Source of the DNA: Nitrospirota bacterium
Lineage (GTDB): Bacteria > Nitrospirota > Nitrospiria > JACQBW01
NCBI GenBank assembly: GCA_016194305.1
Contig: JACQBW010000030.1
Coordinates: forward strand, 1 to 56,472
Direction: 5' to 3'
Length of the DNA: 56,472 bases
A model generated the notes under the pieces. That model saw only the letters and a list, made by a program, of their open reading frames with translations. It ran no database searches and was not told the DNA's origin. How positions within the stretch are numbered: position 1 is the stretch's first letter; every line of letters begins with the position of its first letter. A program made the translations under genes and the position numbers. Below are positions 35,239 to 43,640 of the stretch, piece by piece.

Positions 35239-36267
35239 TTATGCTTTTGAAATAAGTTCTGAATGACGGATCTGGTCCACCCGGCTTCCTAACAGCTGAA
35301 TGAGTGGCTCGAGCCCTGAATGGGTGACGGCTGAAAAGGCTAGAAAATCGTATTGATTCTTTTTGCAGAATTGCTGAAGCTTTTTTAGTTTTTCCCCTGA
35401 TTCCTGAATATCGATCTTGGAGGCCCCCACAATAAAGGGTTTAAGCGTTAAATCACGGTGATAGCACTCGAGTTCGTTTCGAATGATTTGAAAGCTTTCT
35501 AAAGGGTCTTCGTCTGTCATTTCTGAAATATCAATTAAATGTAGCAGAATCGACGTTCTTTCGACATGACGCAAAAATTGAAACCCGAGGCCTTTTCCCT
35601 CGTGCGCTCCTTCAATGAGTCCGGGAATGTCAGCTACCACAAAGCTTTTTTGATCCCCCCAGGCGACGACTCCGAGCTGGGGAGTCAGCGTGGTGAAGGG
35701 GTAATCTGCAATTTTAGGGTGAGCTGAAGAGATCGCTGAAATCAGGGTCGATTTCCCTGCATTCGGGAACCCGACCAGCCCGACATCGGCAAGAAGTTTG
35801 AGCTCAAGAAGAAGTGTTTTCTCTTCTCCCGGAAATCCGGGCTCCGCAAAAGTGGGCGCCTGAACCGTTGGGGTTGCAAAGTGTGCATTCCCTTTTCCCC
35901 CGCGACCTCCTTTGGCACCTACGAAGGTCTCTCCCGGGGCAACCAGGTCCGCCAGAACTTCTTCTGAGCCAAAATCCTTGATAGTCGTCCCCACCGGGAC
36001 CGGAATAACCAGGTCCGGGCTGTTCTTGCCATACATTTTTTTCCCTTGGCCATGTTCCGCATGTTTGACGAAATAATTCTGCTGGTATCGCAAGTCAATC
36101 AGGGTGTTTAAATGTGGAGAGGCTTCGAAGACAATACTTCCTCCTTTCCCTCCGTCTCCTCCGTCAGGTCCCCCGCGGGGAACAAATTTTTCGCGGCGAA
36201 AACTGGTACAGCCGTTACCCCCGTCTCCGGCTCTGAGATAGATTTTAACTTGATCTATAAAATTCAT
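35239..36267 (-). CDS. obgE: Obg-family GTPase ObgE/CgtA
   Basis: 342 aa: N-terminal glycine-rich Obg fold (GGPDGGDGGKGGSIVFEA), then the G domain with GFPNAGKSTL (G1), DIPGLIEGAHEGKGLG (G3) and GASKID (G4). It works in 50S assembly and stringent control. No Shine-Dalgarno precedes the ATG; an extended -10 ends 6 nt upstream. The gene sits near rpmA and rplU as in many bacteria, but an acetyltransferase gene is inserted between. Confidence 0.96.
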   Translation of the reverse strand: MNFIDQVKIYLRAGDGGNGCTSFRREKFVPRGGPDGGDGGKGGSIVFEASPHLNTLIDLRYQQNYFVKHAEHGQGKKMYGKNSPDLVIPVPVGTTIKDFGSEEVLADLVAPGETFVGAKGGRGGKGNAHFATPTVQAPTFAEPGFPGEEKTLLLELKLLADVGLVGFPNAGKSTLISAISSAHPKIADYPFTTLTPQLGVVAWGDQKSFVVADIPGLIEGAHEGKGLGFQFLRHVERTSILLHLIDISEMTDEDPLESFQIIRNELECYHRDLTLKPFIVGASKIDIQESGEKLKKLQQFCKKNQYDFLAFSAVTHSGLEPLIQLLGSRVDQIRHSELISKA

Positions 36268-36273
36268 AGGAAC

Positions 36274-36300
36274 ATTTTATCATTATTAGAAAGGGTTCAA
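36274..36300 (-). promoter_or_regulatory. Extended -10 promoter abutting obgE
   Basis: Minus-strand TTGAAC (36300-36295), 15-nt spacer ending in TGA, TAAAAT (36279-36274), then 6 nt to ATG 36267. The TG of TGA forms an extended -10. Confidence 0.55.
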
Positions 36301-36308
36301 CAACCCCA

Positions 36309-36863
36309 TTATGGCTGATTTAAAGCCAGCCACTCGTCTTTGCTGATTCCATAAACTTCCAGTGTGTAAATCCTGCTCCCTTTGTAGAGAGGCTCCTCCT
36401 GAGTTGACCGATAGGTCATCCCCGCATTTATGAGGACTTTCTTTGATGCAATGTTTTCAGGTTGGCACTGCCCCTCAATCCAGTGGAATTCACCCTGGCC
36501 GAACCAGGCTTCAATAAATGCGATGACCGCTTCTGTCATGAGGCCCTGATTTCGAAAGTTCTTATCCAGGGAAAACCCGATGGCACCCGTTCTTTCAACC
36601 GGGAACCATTTGAAGAAACCAATCATCCCGATTTTGGTCAGTGACTTTTTCAGGACCACTTTATAATTTGAAGGGGGATGCGGGGAAGAATAAAACAATA
36701 AGGTTTGCACTGCGGAAAAAAAGGAGAGTGCCTCCTCCCGCGCAGGGGTTTGTCTTTTTTGGGGAGTCCCCTGACAGGAAATCAGGCTCGCCCGGGGATC
36801 TTCATCCGAATTGAGTTCGATAATAAGGCGAGGAGTCTCCAGTCTGGATATAATCCTGGACAT
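36309..36863 (-). CDS. GNAT acetyltransferase, RimJ/RimL type
   Basis: About 184 aa from ATG 36863, 5 nt after TAAGGAG (GTG 36869 is too close to that site). ETPRLIIE at the N-terminus, GFSLDKNFRNQGLMTEAV with the acetyl-CoA pyrophosphate loop, and CQPENIASKKVLINAGM are typical of the RimJ/RimL group. The substrate is unknown, likely a protein N-terminus or small amine. It is inserted between rpmA and obgE, which are usually adjacent. Confidence 0.85.
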   Translation of the reverse strand: MSRIISRLETPRLIIELNSDEDPRASLISCQGTPQKRQTPAREEALSFFSAVQTLLFYSSPHPPSNYKVVLKKSLTKIGMIGFFKWFPVERTGAIGFSLDKNFRNQGLMTEAVIAFIEAWFGQGEFHWIEGQCQPENIASKKVLINAGMTYRSTQEEPLYKGSRIYTLEVYGISKDEWLALNQP

Positions 36864-36899
36864 GCGCACTCCTTACATCTTACCTGTTACAGTTCAGGA

Positions 36900-37163
36900 T
36901 TAGGCAGCTGCGGCAGGAATGACAGAGATGAATTTTCTTTTATTGGCCTTGATTTCAAATTTGATATGGCCATCGACTTTAGAAAAAATCGTATCGTCTT
37001 TCCCGATACCGACATTGAGACCGGGATGAAAAAGTGTGCCTCTCTGTCTGACGATAATAGAGCCCGCGGGAACCCATTCTCCACCGAATCGTTTGACGCC
37101 TAATCGCTGAGAATTGCTATCGCGGCCGTTTTTGGAAGACCCTACGCCCTTCTTATGTGCCAT
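36900..37163 (-). CDS. rpmA: 50S ribosomal protein L27
   Basis: 87 aa. [29 protein letters not shown] is the L27 N-terminus that reaches the peptidyl transferase centre; no N-terminal cleavage extension is present. AAGGA lies 9 nt before ATG 37163. It follows rplU by 16 bp. Confidence 0.97.
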   Translation of the reverse strand: MAHKKGVGSSKNGRDSNSQRLGVKRFGGEWVPAGSIIVRQRGTLFHPGLNVGIGKDDTIFSKVDGHIKFEIKANKRKFISVIPAAAA

Positions 37164-37179
37164 TGCAAAGTTTCCTTAT

Positions 37180-37497
37180 CTATACCGTAATTTCTTTAAT
37201 CTTAACTCTCGTAAAAGACTGCCTGTGCCCCCGGGTTCTACGGTAGTTCTTTCTCCGTTTTTTCTTAAAAACCAGAATTTTTCGGCTACGGTCCTGAAGA
37301 ACGATTTCAGCCGTGACTTTTGCATTCTTAATTAAGGGAGTCCCCACTTGAATTTCCTGGTCATCGAGATGGAGCAAGGCAACTTGCTGAAGCTCAATCG
37401 TATCCCCGAGATTTCCTTCAATCTTTTCCAGATCGACAAACTTTCCTGGGGTGACCTGATACTGTTTTCCACCATTTTCAATTATGGCATATGACAT
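37180..37497 (-). CDS. rplU: 50S ribosomal protein L21
   Basis: About 105 aa from ATG 37497, chosen for GGAGGATTGAGCAG directly before it and for the typical start MSYAIIENGGKQYQV. The C-terminus has KRRKNYRRTRGHRQSFTRVKI, the L21 rRNA-binding tail. It is in an operon with rpmA. Confidence 0.97.
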   Translation of the reverse strand: MSYAIIENGGKQYQVTPGKFVDLEKIEGNLGDTIELQQVALLHLDDQEIQVGTPLIKNAKVTAEIVLQDRSRKILVFKKKRRKNYRRTRGHRQSFTRVKIKEITV

Positions 37498-37561
37498 CTG
37501 CTCAATCCTCCGCAAAAACTAACAAAATAGCATATTTTCTAAGAATCAGTCAATAGCTATT

Positions 37562-37915
37562 TTAGCGCCATTGTTTCGAAAACTCCTCTTCTTGAAATCC
37601 GACGGTGCTCTTTTTCCCATCCGTGACAAGGGGTCTTTTTATGAGCCGACCATCCTGGCTCAACATCACAATAATATCATCTTCCGACAGCTTCTTGATC
37701 AGTTCTTTCATATTTTTTGCACGATATTGGACTCCGCTCCGATTGAGAAATTGAGACACGGTTTTACCGCTCTGCCGGATTATCATTTTTAATTCCGTGA
37801 CGGAAGGGGGAGAGGTGGTAATGTCAATTTCCTGAAACGGGAGTCTCTTGCCGGTCAGATATCGCTTCGCTTTAACGCAAGTTTGGCATTTGGCGTAGTG
37901 GTAAAACTTAAGCAT
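37562..37915 (-). CDS. ArsC/Spx-family thioredoxin-fold protein
   Basis: 117 aa. The N-terminus LKFYHYAKCQTCVKAKRYL has a CxxC, followed by the family region PLVTDGKKSTVGFQEEEF. This is the ArsC-like/YffB/Spx superfamily. True arsenate reductases keep an Arg triad; I see RLIKRPLV but cannot confirm activity. It could be a reductase or a redox regulator. It stands alone between rplU and tRNA-Met. Confidence 0.85.
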   Translation of the reverse strand: MLKFYHYAKCQTCVKAKRYLTGKRLPFQEIDITTSPPSVTELKMIIRQSGKTVSQFLNRSGVQYRAKNMKELIKKLSEDDIIVMLSQDGRLIKRPLVTDGKKSTVGFQEEEFSKQWR

Positions 37916-37993
37916 ATCGACTAGCGGCTCCCTGTCACTATCGGACCTGGACTGTCAGAAAGTTCGAGACTCTGTTTCCTGCAGAAAGAGTAA

Positions 37994-38066
37994 TAGCGGC
38001 GGACGGGATCGAACCGCCGACCCAGTGATTATGATTCACTTGCTCTACCGACTGAGCTACGCCGCC
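37994..38066 (-). tRNA. tRNA-Met (anticodon CAT), elongator type
   Basis: 73 nt on the minus strand. The acceptor GGCGGCG pairs with CGCCGCT (one G-U) and the discriminator is A. The anticodon loop is ATCATAA, giving CAT. The first pair is paired, unlike initiator tRNA. A lysidine-modified tRNA-Ile2 cannot be fully excluded, but the GGCGGCGTAGCTCAG start fits elongator Met. Confidence 0.93.
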
Positions 38067-38187
38067 CTGAATGAGTAGAAACTCTTTTCTTATCATTTCC
38101 TCATGATCTTTGTCAATCTCTTATCAAGCCATCTCCGCTCTGTTGAGTGGGAAACTTGGTCCTGATTTCTTTCCTTTCCTGAGAGAA

Positions 38188-38205
38188 TTTTACCCATTTT
38201 TTACA
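38188..38205 (+). promoter_or_regulatory. Candidate Pho box A, before the HTH gene
   Basis: TTTTACC, 4-nt spacer CATT, TTTTACA: two 7-bp direct repeats with 11-bp period. GATATT lies 16 nt after the second repeat as a possible -10. Confidence 0.5.
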
Positions 38206-38283
38206 ACAAACTGAACGTCTTGATATTTAAGTCTCCCAAATTGGGAAAATCAATGCTTACGGATCGTAAGGAGAGGTGTCTGT

Positions 38284-38694
38284 ATGATGGAACTCAATCA
38301 GGTCATTTTTCAAAAAAGAATCGCGCTATTCAGTCTGGTCGGCGAACTTCACAATGTGTCAGAGGCTTGCAAAAAAATAGGGGTCTCCCGTCAATATTTT
38401 TACGAACTCCGTAAAGATTATCAAAAACAGGGAGAAGAAGCTTTAAAGGTGAAGGACCGAAAAAAGCCAAATTTGAAAAACAGAGTCGCTCCCGAAATCG
38501 AAAAGGCGGTCGTCTCCATGGCATTCCAGAATCCGGCTTATGGTCAGGTTCGTGTCGCTCTCGAATTGAATAGAAGTGGCGTTCTGATCTCGCCTGGAGG
38601 AGTCCGTTCGATCTGGAAACGGAACGGATTGGAAAACTATCAAAAAAGAATTTCTCGTCTGAAGGAACGCTTCCTGATTCCAATTACGATCTGA
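38284..38694 (+). CDS. Stand-alone HTH protein resembling the N-terminus of an IS481-type transposase
   Basis: 136 aa from ATG 38284 (a second ATG follows at 38287); AAGGAG is about 10 nt upstream. An HTH region (VSEACKKIGVSRQYFYELRKDY) is followed by a second winged/homeodomain-like region (YGQVRVALELNRSGVLISPGGVRSIWKRNGL), as in IS481/IS3-like transposases. The DDE catalytic domain is absent, and nothing resembling it follows in the next 190 bp. It has its own ribosome site and lies 79 bp after a Pho-box-like repeat, so it may be a domesticated DNA-binding protein. A decayed insertion sequence is the alternative. Confidence 0.75.
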   Translation: MMELNQVIFQKRIALFSLVGELHNVSEACKKIGVSRQYFYELRKDYQKQGEEALKVKDRKKPNLKNRVAPEIEKAVVSMAFQNPAYGQVRVALELNRSGVLISPGGVRSIWKRNGLENYQKRISRLKERFLIPITI

Positions 38695-38775
38695 AGCCTC
38701 AGGCGCCAGCCATACGATTTTTTCCAAAATAATGCACTTATTCCAATTTGTCACGAGAAAGAGTGTACTTTTCGA

Positions 38776-38804
38776 GTTTACAGGAATTTTACACTATTAT
38801 GACC
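38776..38804 (+). promoter_or_regulatory. Candidate Pho box B, before the orphan PhoB paralogue
   Basis: Three repeats in 11-bp register: GTTTACA, GGAA, TTTTACA, CTAT, TATGACC. The -10 is not clear; TTTATT at 38812-38817 is possible. The rest of the 190-bp gap shows nothing else. Confidence 0.55.
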
Positions 38805-38885
38805 GCTCCGATTTATTGTGCGCTTAGACTACGCAAAATGAGTGAACCTCGTCGATTCGGTAAAAAAGCGTTTCTGGAAACTTAA

Positions 38886-39578
38886 ATGTTAAAGAAAAAA
38901 ATCGTTGTCCTCGAAGATGAACCTCACATTACCGAACTTTTGACACATCTATTTGAAAAAGAAGGGTATATCGTACGATCCTCTTCTGACGGAATTACTG
39001 GATTTCGAAAAATAAAAGAAGAAAAACCCGATATCCTGGTTCTGGACCTTATGATTCCGGGAATGGATGGTCTCGAGGTTTGTAAAAAGGTGAGAGGCGA
39101 TGCTTCAGTGTCGTCCCTTCCTATACTCATGCTGACCGCAAAAGGGGAAGAATCCAATAAAATAATCGGACTTGAGCTTGGTGCGGATGATTATATGAGC
39201 AAACCTTTCAGTCAGAAAGAGCTCTTGAGCCGGGTTAAAGCGGTATTAAGAAGAGCCCATCCCCCGGCGACCTCTGGCAAGATCTATCATTATCAGAGTG
39301 TTTCCCTGGACACAGAACGGCATGAAGTCCGGGTCGATCAGAGAAATATTCTTCTGACCGCAAAAGAGTTTAAACTCCTCGAACACTTGATTATCAATAA
39401 AGGGAGGGTTCTCACGCGAGAGATCCTTTTGAATTCTATTTGGGGTTATGATTATTTTGGCACGACCCGCACCGTCGATGTTCATGTCAGCCGTCTCCGA
39501 GAAAAAATCCCGGTTTTGGCTCCTCAAATTTTATCGATCAATCAATTGGGTTATAAGCTAAAAGATGACTCAGAATAA
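38886..39578 (+). CDS. PhoB-like OmpR-family response regulator (orphan)
   Basis: 230 aa: receiver domain (LEDEPHITELL, phospho-Asp in ILVLDLMIPGMDG, K in DDYMSKPFS) and a winged-helix DNA-binding domain. The recognition region GYDYFGTTRTVDVHVSRLREKIP is almost identical to that of the phoB gene at 53 kb, so both should bind similar DNA. No histidine kinase gene adjoins it. A small Cys-rich protein gene follows. Confidence 0.92.
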   Translation: MLKKKIVVLEDEPHITELLTHLFEKEGYIVRSSSDGITGFRKIKEEKPDILVLDLMIPGMDGLEVCKKVRGDASVSSLPILMLTAKGEESNKIIGLELGADDYMSKPFSQKELLSRVKAVLRRAHPPATSGKIYHYQSVSLDTERHEVRVDQRNILLTAKEFKLLEHLIINKGRVLTREILLNSIWGYDYFGTTRTVDVHVSRLREKIPVLAPQILSINQLGYKLKDDSE

Positions 39579-39649
39579 CGAGATTCCGAAAACTCCGAGA
39601 GAGTCCTTGGAAAAAATGCTTCGTTACCAAAACGAGAAAGGAAAAAAAG

Positions 39650-39853
39650 ATGATTTGTCCAAATTTATTAATAAATACCAGCCCCAGGCTAGAATGCAGA
39701 TGTGCTTCAACAGTTGAGAAACCTGAAGTTGGAACCGCTGACGTCAATCAATATTGTGCCACGGACCAATATGCTTCTTGTCCCAATTATCAAATGAAGA
39801 TATCCGGTTTCAAGCGTGATATTCATCGTGAGGTCTTCCGAGCCCTCGGGTAA
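39650..39853 (+). CDS. Small cysteine-rich protein
   Basis: 67 aa from ATG 39650, with GAAAGGA 8 nt upstream. Cys residues at 3, 16, 18, 36 and 44 (MICP, ECRC, YCATDQYASCP) suggest metal or Fe-S binding or disulfides. The C-terminus is basic (FKRDIHREVFRALG). I know no characterised family. A 50-aa ORF in another frame overlaps its start but lacks a ribosome site. Position behind the orphan regulator suggests co-expression and perhaps control of it. Confidence 0.65.
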   Translation: MICPNLLINTSPRLECRCASTVEKPEVGTADVNQYCATDQYASCPNYQMKISGFKRDIHREVFRALG

Positions 39854-40009
39854 CAAGAATCATGTGGTCAATTTCATGCCTCTTCTCTATTTACCTATTT
39901 TTCTTCAATTCCTTTAGATTCAGTCCATTGCATGACTTTTAGAATCGCATAGTTTTTTCGACAATTGACAGAGGCTATTGTCAAATTTGGATTAATGAGG
40001 ATATACTCC

Positions 40010-40852
40010 ATGAGTATGAATCCTATTCAAATGTTACTTTTTGCTATATTACAAGGGATAAGTGAACTCTTTCCAATCAGCAGTTTGGGTCACGGCGTCC
40101 TGGTTCCGGCCCTCCTCGGATGGGATCTAAACCGGCAAAATCCTGATTTTTTGCCGTTCCTCGTCCTGCTTCACCTTGGTACGGCGGGCGCGTTATTTAT
40201 CTATTTCTGGCGGGATTGGAAAGAGCTGCTTTCTGCCGGATTGTTCCCAAAGAAAGAACAATCTTCTCAATCGAATTTTCGGCTTTTCTGGCTGTTGGTC
40301 GTTGCAACCCTTCCTGCAGGGGTCATTGGCCTCCTGTTTGAGAAAAAACTAAGGCTGCTCTTTGGGGGATTTAGTCTCATTGTCCTGTTTCTCATGATCA
40401 ACGGCATCATCCTGATACTTGGCGACCGATTAAAACACCAGAAGGCAAGTCATCGCTTGGAGAGTTTAAGTTGGCAAAAAGCGATTTCAATCGGTCTGGC
40501 GCAAGCAGTTGCTTTAATCCCGGGCATTTCCCGTTCGGGGATTACCCTGATTGCAGGGTTGCGGAGCGGGCTCGATTACGCTGAAGCGGCTCACTTTTCA
40601 TTTCTTCTCGCCACGCCAATCATTGGGGCAGCAGGACTTCTTGAAGTTCCCAAGCTATTTGCTGAAAGTGCACGTCTCGACCTTCTAATGGTTCTGATTT
40701 CAGGTGTGGTAGCCGGTCTCTTTGCCTATTTGAGTGTTTGGTTCCTGATGCGATATTTCAAGACCCATGAAATCAAAGCTTTAAGGCCTTTCGGATTCTA
40801 CTGCATCAGCTTTGGCCTTGTGGCGTTGGTCTGGCATTACCTCTTTTTTTGA
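40010..40852 (+). CDS. uppP: Undecaprenyl-diphosphatase UppP/BacA
   Basis: About 280 aa from ATG 40010, with GAGGA 8 nt upstream; the longer frame from 39965 adds a non-homologous start. Motifs: LQGISELFPISSLGH and IPGISRSGIT, the two catalytic segments, in a protein with about eight TM segments. It removes phosphate from undecaprenyl diphosphate to recycle the lipid carrier, and gives bacitracin resistance. Its place inside the phosphate region may reflect phosphate recovery, but no Pho-box repeat precedes it. Confidence 0.92.
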   Translation: MSMNPIQMLLFAILQGISELFPISSLGHGVLVPALLGWDLNRQNPDFLPFLVLLHLGTAGALFIYFWRDWKELLSAGLFPKKEQSSQSNFRLFWLLVVATLPAGVIGLLFEKKLRLLFGGFSLIVLFLMINGIILILGDRLKHQKASHRLESLSWQKAISIGLAQAVALIPGISRSGITLIAGLRSGLDYAEAAHFSFLLATPIIGAAGLLEVPKLFAESARLDLLMVLISGVVAGLFAYLSVWFLMRYFKTHEIKALRPFGFYCISFGLVALVWHYLFF

Positions 40853-41045
40853 TCTAGTCCTAATACAGTCCCCCCTCCTCAAAATATTCAAACTTCTTTA
40901 GAATTCGCATGATCGCTAACTCCAAAACTTTGGCGGATCAAATTTTATTTGGGAGGGGAATGTTCAGAAGAGGGAGTGATAAACCATTACTAAAATCTTT
41001 TTAAATATTAAATTGGTCCTTGACAATTCTTGAATTTTGTCGTTT

Positions 41046-41063
41046 ATTTACTCCGAATTTACA
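41046..41063 (+). promoter_or_regulatory. Candidate Pho box C, before the porin gene
   Basis: ATTTACT, spacer CCGA, ATTTACA; a weaker TTTTGTC repeat lies 11 bp earlier. TATAAA (41080-41085) begins 17 bases after the last repeat base, leaving 16 nt between, the same as at pstS. The rest of this 295-bp gap shows no gene. Confidence 0.65.
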
Positions 41064-41147
41064 CATATTTGCTTTGAAATATAAACAAGAGCATTACTCT
41101 TTCGGGAAATTTTAATAATCGTTTATTTAATACAAAGGAGAGTCATA

Positions 41148-42302
41148 ATGAAGCAAAAGTTCATAAATTCTATTTTAGGGCTTGCCATCGTTGCAGTGGC
41201 TGCGCTCGGAATGGTTCAGACGGTTAAAGCGGTCGAGTTGGATAAAGGTCTGAGCATTGACGTTCTCGGTTTCGTTGATTTCTTGGCAGTATCAGGAGAT
41301 AGCTATAAAAATACGGCTGCAACGGGATCGGCTCCCGCGATTACAGGGGATGTCAATGCAGGAAAAGATAACGGCTATCATTTCACTCGGGCTTACATTA
41401 CTGCAAAAGACAAGCTAAATGATGACCTGATGGTTCGATTGACCTACGATCAAAATGGTGGAACAGGCCAAAGATCTTTTGTTAAATTTATCTATGGAGA
41501 TTATACTTTTTATCCGGGTCAGCATGTAATTCTCGGACTCCAACCAACTCTTTTTACCGGTTACGAAGAAGCATTTTATACCTTTCGCTTTCTCGACAAA
41601 GTCTTCACAGACCGTCAGGGGATCTTGACGACCTCTGATCAGGGTGTCAGCGTCGCAGGAACTTTTATGGACAAAATGCTCGATTACCAGGTCGGCGTAT
41701 TTGAGGGCGAGGGATACAGCAGCGCGTGGGATGGTCAGGGTTTTGCTTATGTCGGACGCGTTGGGTTCAATATGCAAGGGGTCACCGTTTCCCTGTACGA
41801 TCTGATGGAAACAAAACGAGGTGGTTTTGCGGAAGAAAATCCAACCCGCCTCATTGCATTTGTAACCTATGGAACCCCGGTGTTTCGTGTTGCGGGACAA
41901 TATTTGACTGCGGATGATAATAAATCTGGTGTAAATCAAACAGCTTCTGGAGCTGTTCGTGGTGCGACTGGGACCAATCTGGCTCAGGGCCAATTTAATA
42001 AAGGAAATGGTTATTCAGTATGGGCCTATTCACGGATTCCAGGTATTGATCCTCTACGTGTTCTCGTTCGGTATGATTATATGAAACCGGATACCGATTT
42101 TGACAACAACACCAAAGGTACAGCGATCAATGGAAATGTCAATCCGGGAACCAATACACTTTTGAAGTTAGCATTCAGCTATGATTTAAGCAAAACAGTC
42201 ATTGTGGCTCTGGAAGATAACATTATTACGAATAAGATAGACAATGTGGGAACCAGCGCGACCGACAATATTTTGGGTGTAAAGGCTCAGGTCGGGTTTT
42301 AA
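41148..42302 (+). CDS. Outer-membrane porin, probably phosphate-regulated
   Basis: 384 aa. A signal peptide (MKQKFINSILGLAIVAVAALGMVQTVKA) precedes a body of alternating amphipathic strands (for example MVRLTYDQNG, FVKFIYGDYTFY, VTVSLYDLMET) and the last residue is Phe (AQVGF), the BAM signal of outer-membrane barrels. It could be an OprO/OprP-like phosphate or anion porin, judged by its place before pstS and its Pho-box-like promoter. Sequence alone does not fix selectivity. AAAGGAGAG precedes ATG 41148. Confidence 0.8.
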   Translation: MKQKFINSILGLAIVAVAALGMVQTVKAVELDKGLSIDVLGFVDFLAVSGDSYKNTAATGSAPAITGDVNAGKDNGYHFTRAYITAKDKLNDDLMVRLTYDQNGGTGQRSFVKFIYGDYTFYPGQHVILGLQPTLFTGYEEAFYTFRFLDKVFTDRQGILTTSDQGVSVAGTFMDKMLDYQVGVFEGEGYSSAWDGQGFAYVGRVGFNMQGVTVSLYDLMETKRGGFAEENPTRLIAFVTYGTPVFRVAGQYLTADDNKSGVNQTASGAVRGATGTNLAQGQFNKGNGYSVWAYSRIPGIDPLRVLVRYDYMKPDTDFDNNTKGTAINGNVNPGTNTLLKLAFSYDLSKTVIVALEDNIITNKIDNVGTSATDNILGVKAQVGF

Positions 42303-42345
42303 TAGTAACAGATTACAATAGCATAATAGTATAGATGTTTAGCCC

Positions 42346-42383
42346 CCAGGTATGGGAGAAAAACTGATTTCTTCCATACCTGG
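42346..42383. terminator. Strong hairpin after the porin gene
   Basis: A 16-bp stem with one G-U (arms starting CCAGGTATGG and ending CCATACCTGG, loop AACTGA), 44 nt after the porin stop. The following T run is weak, so it could terminate or stabilise the transcript. Confidence 0.6.
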
Positions 42384-42438
42384 CAATTTCCTCTCAATCT
42401 TTTCCTCGGCACCACTCTTATTTAAATCCCGATAACTA

Positions 42439-42456
42439 TTTTACACCGATTTTACA
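42439..42456 (+). promoter_or_regulatory. Candidate Pho box D, before pstS
   Basis: Perfect direct repeat TTTTACA, spacer CCGA, TTTTACA. TATAAA (42473-42478) follows after 16 nt. The ATG of pstS is 82 bp downstream of the repeat. Confidence 0.7.
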
Positions 42457-42537
42457 TCCAATTGATTGCACCTATAAACGAGAGGTCTATCTTTTGAACC
42501 GATTCATAAAATTACAAACCTAATCCAAAGGACCAAA

Positions 42538-43578
42538 ATGATGAAATTCAAATTTAAGTTATTAATTCTGATTCTGTCTATCGGCTTAATTTCCGGAACA
42601 GCAGGATCACTTCTTGCTGCAGATGCCTTGTTAATTAACGGTGCAGGTGCAACCTTCCCCTATCCGATTTACTCCAAATGGTTTGATGAATTTGCAAAAA
42701 AGAATGCCGATCTCCATTTTAACTATCAGTCCGTCGGGAGCGGAGCCGGAATTCGTCAGGTGAGTGAAATGACCGTTGATTTCGGCGCAACCGATGGGCC
42801 GATGAACGATGATCAGCTTAAGACGAGCAAACAGAAACTCCTTCATTTTCCGACGGTTCTTGGCGCGGTCGTTCCCACCTATAATATTCCCGAAGTAAAC
42901 GCAGAAATTAATTTTACCGGGCCGGTCCTCGCCAAGATCTTTTTGGGTCAGATGACCAAATGGAACGACCCGGAAATTGTCAAAACCAATCCGTCACTGA
43001 AATTTCCGGAAAAAGAGATTGTCGTCGTCCATCGTTCAGATGGTTCCGGGACCTCTTATATCTGGACCGATTTCTTATCTAAAGTGAGTCACGATTGGAT
43101 GGAGAAGGTCGGCAAAGCGACTTCTGTGAACTGGCCGGTTGGACTTGGCGGTAAAGGGAACGAAGGGGTAGCCGGGCTCGTCAAACAGACCCCCTATTCG
43201 ATTGGCTATGTCGAGCTGATTTATGCCATTCAAAATAAAATGGAGTATGGCAAAGTTCAAAATCAGGCCGGAACTTTTGTAAAAGCGTCTCTTGCCTCGG
43301 TGAGCGAAGCGGCTGCCGGGGCGTCCAAGAACATCCCGGATGATTTTCGAGTCTCCATAACCGATGCCCCGGGTCCAAATATCTATCCCATCTCATCTTT
43401 TACCTGGTTACTGATTCCTGAAGAAATTAAAGATCCGAAAAAGGGGAAAGCGATTGTCGATTTTCTGAAATGGATGCTTCATGACGGTCAGAGCCTCACG
43501 GATGCGCTCTCTTACGCGAAGCTTCCCAAGGAAGTCGTGCAAAAAGAAGAAAAGGCGATTACCAAAATTAAATATTAG
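42538..43578 (+). CDS. pstS: Phosphate ABC transporter substrate-binding protein PstS
   Basis: 346 aa with a signal peptide ending near SLLAADA. INGAGATFPYPIYSKWFDEF, YQSVGSGAGIRQ, DFGATDGPM and RSDGSGTSYIWTDFLS are the phosphate-contact segments of PstS. It captures phosphate in the periplasm for PstCAB, which here are encoded 5-8 kb away on the other strand. AAAGGACC precedes ATG 42538. A terminator follows. Confidence 0.97.
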   Translation: MMKFKFKLLILILSIGLISGTAGSLLAADALLINGAGATFPYPIYSKWFDEFAKKNADLHFNYQSVGSGAGIRQVSEMTVDFGATDGPMNDDQLKTSKQKLLHFPTVLGAVVPTYNIPEVNAEINFTGPVLAKIFLGQMTKWNDPEIVKTNPSLKFPEKEIVVVHRSDGSGTSYIWTDFLSKVSHDWMEKVGKATSVNWPVGLGGKGNEGVAGLVKQTPYSIGYVELIYAIQNKMEYGKVQNQAGTFVKASLASVSEAAAGASKNIPDDFRVSITDAPGPNIYPISSFTWLLIPEEIKDPKKGKAIVDFLKWMLHDGQSLTDALSYAKLPKEVVQKEEKAITKIKY

Positions 43579-43606
43579 TTTCTTTTTGGTACTGAATGTA
43601 TTGATC

Positions 43607-43640
43607 TGCCGGTCGGATGTCTCTGACCGGCATTTTTTTT
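43607..43640 (+). terminator. Rho-independent terminator of pstS
   Basis: 8-bp stem TGCCGGTC/GACCGGCA with a 10-nt loop followed by eight Ts, 29 nt past the pstS stop. Confidence 0.9.

Noticed and set aside
39565-39717. 50-aa plus-strand ORF starting within the end of the orphan response regulator
   Set aside because: No ribosome site, and it overlaps the better supported Cys-rich ORF that has a good site at 39650.
39963-39985. TTGACA/TGTCAA inverted repeat before uppP as a further Pho box
   Set aside because: It is an inverted, not an 11-bp direct repeat, and lacks the TTTTACA core.
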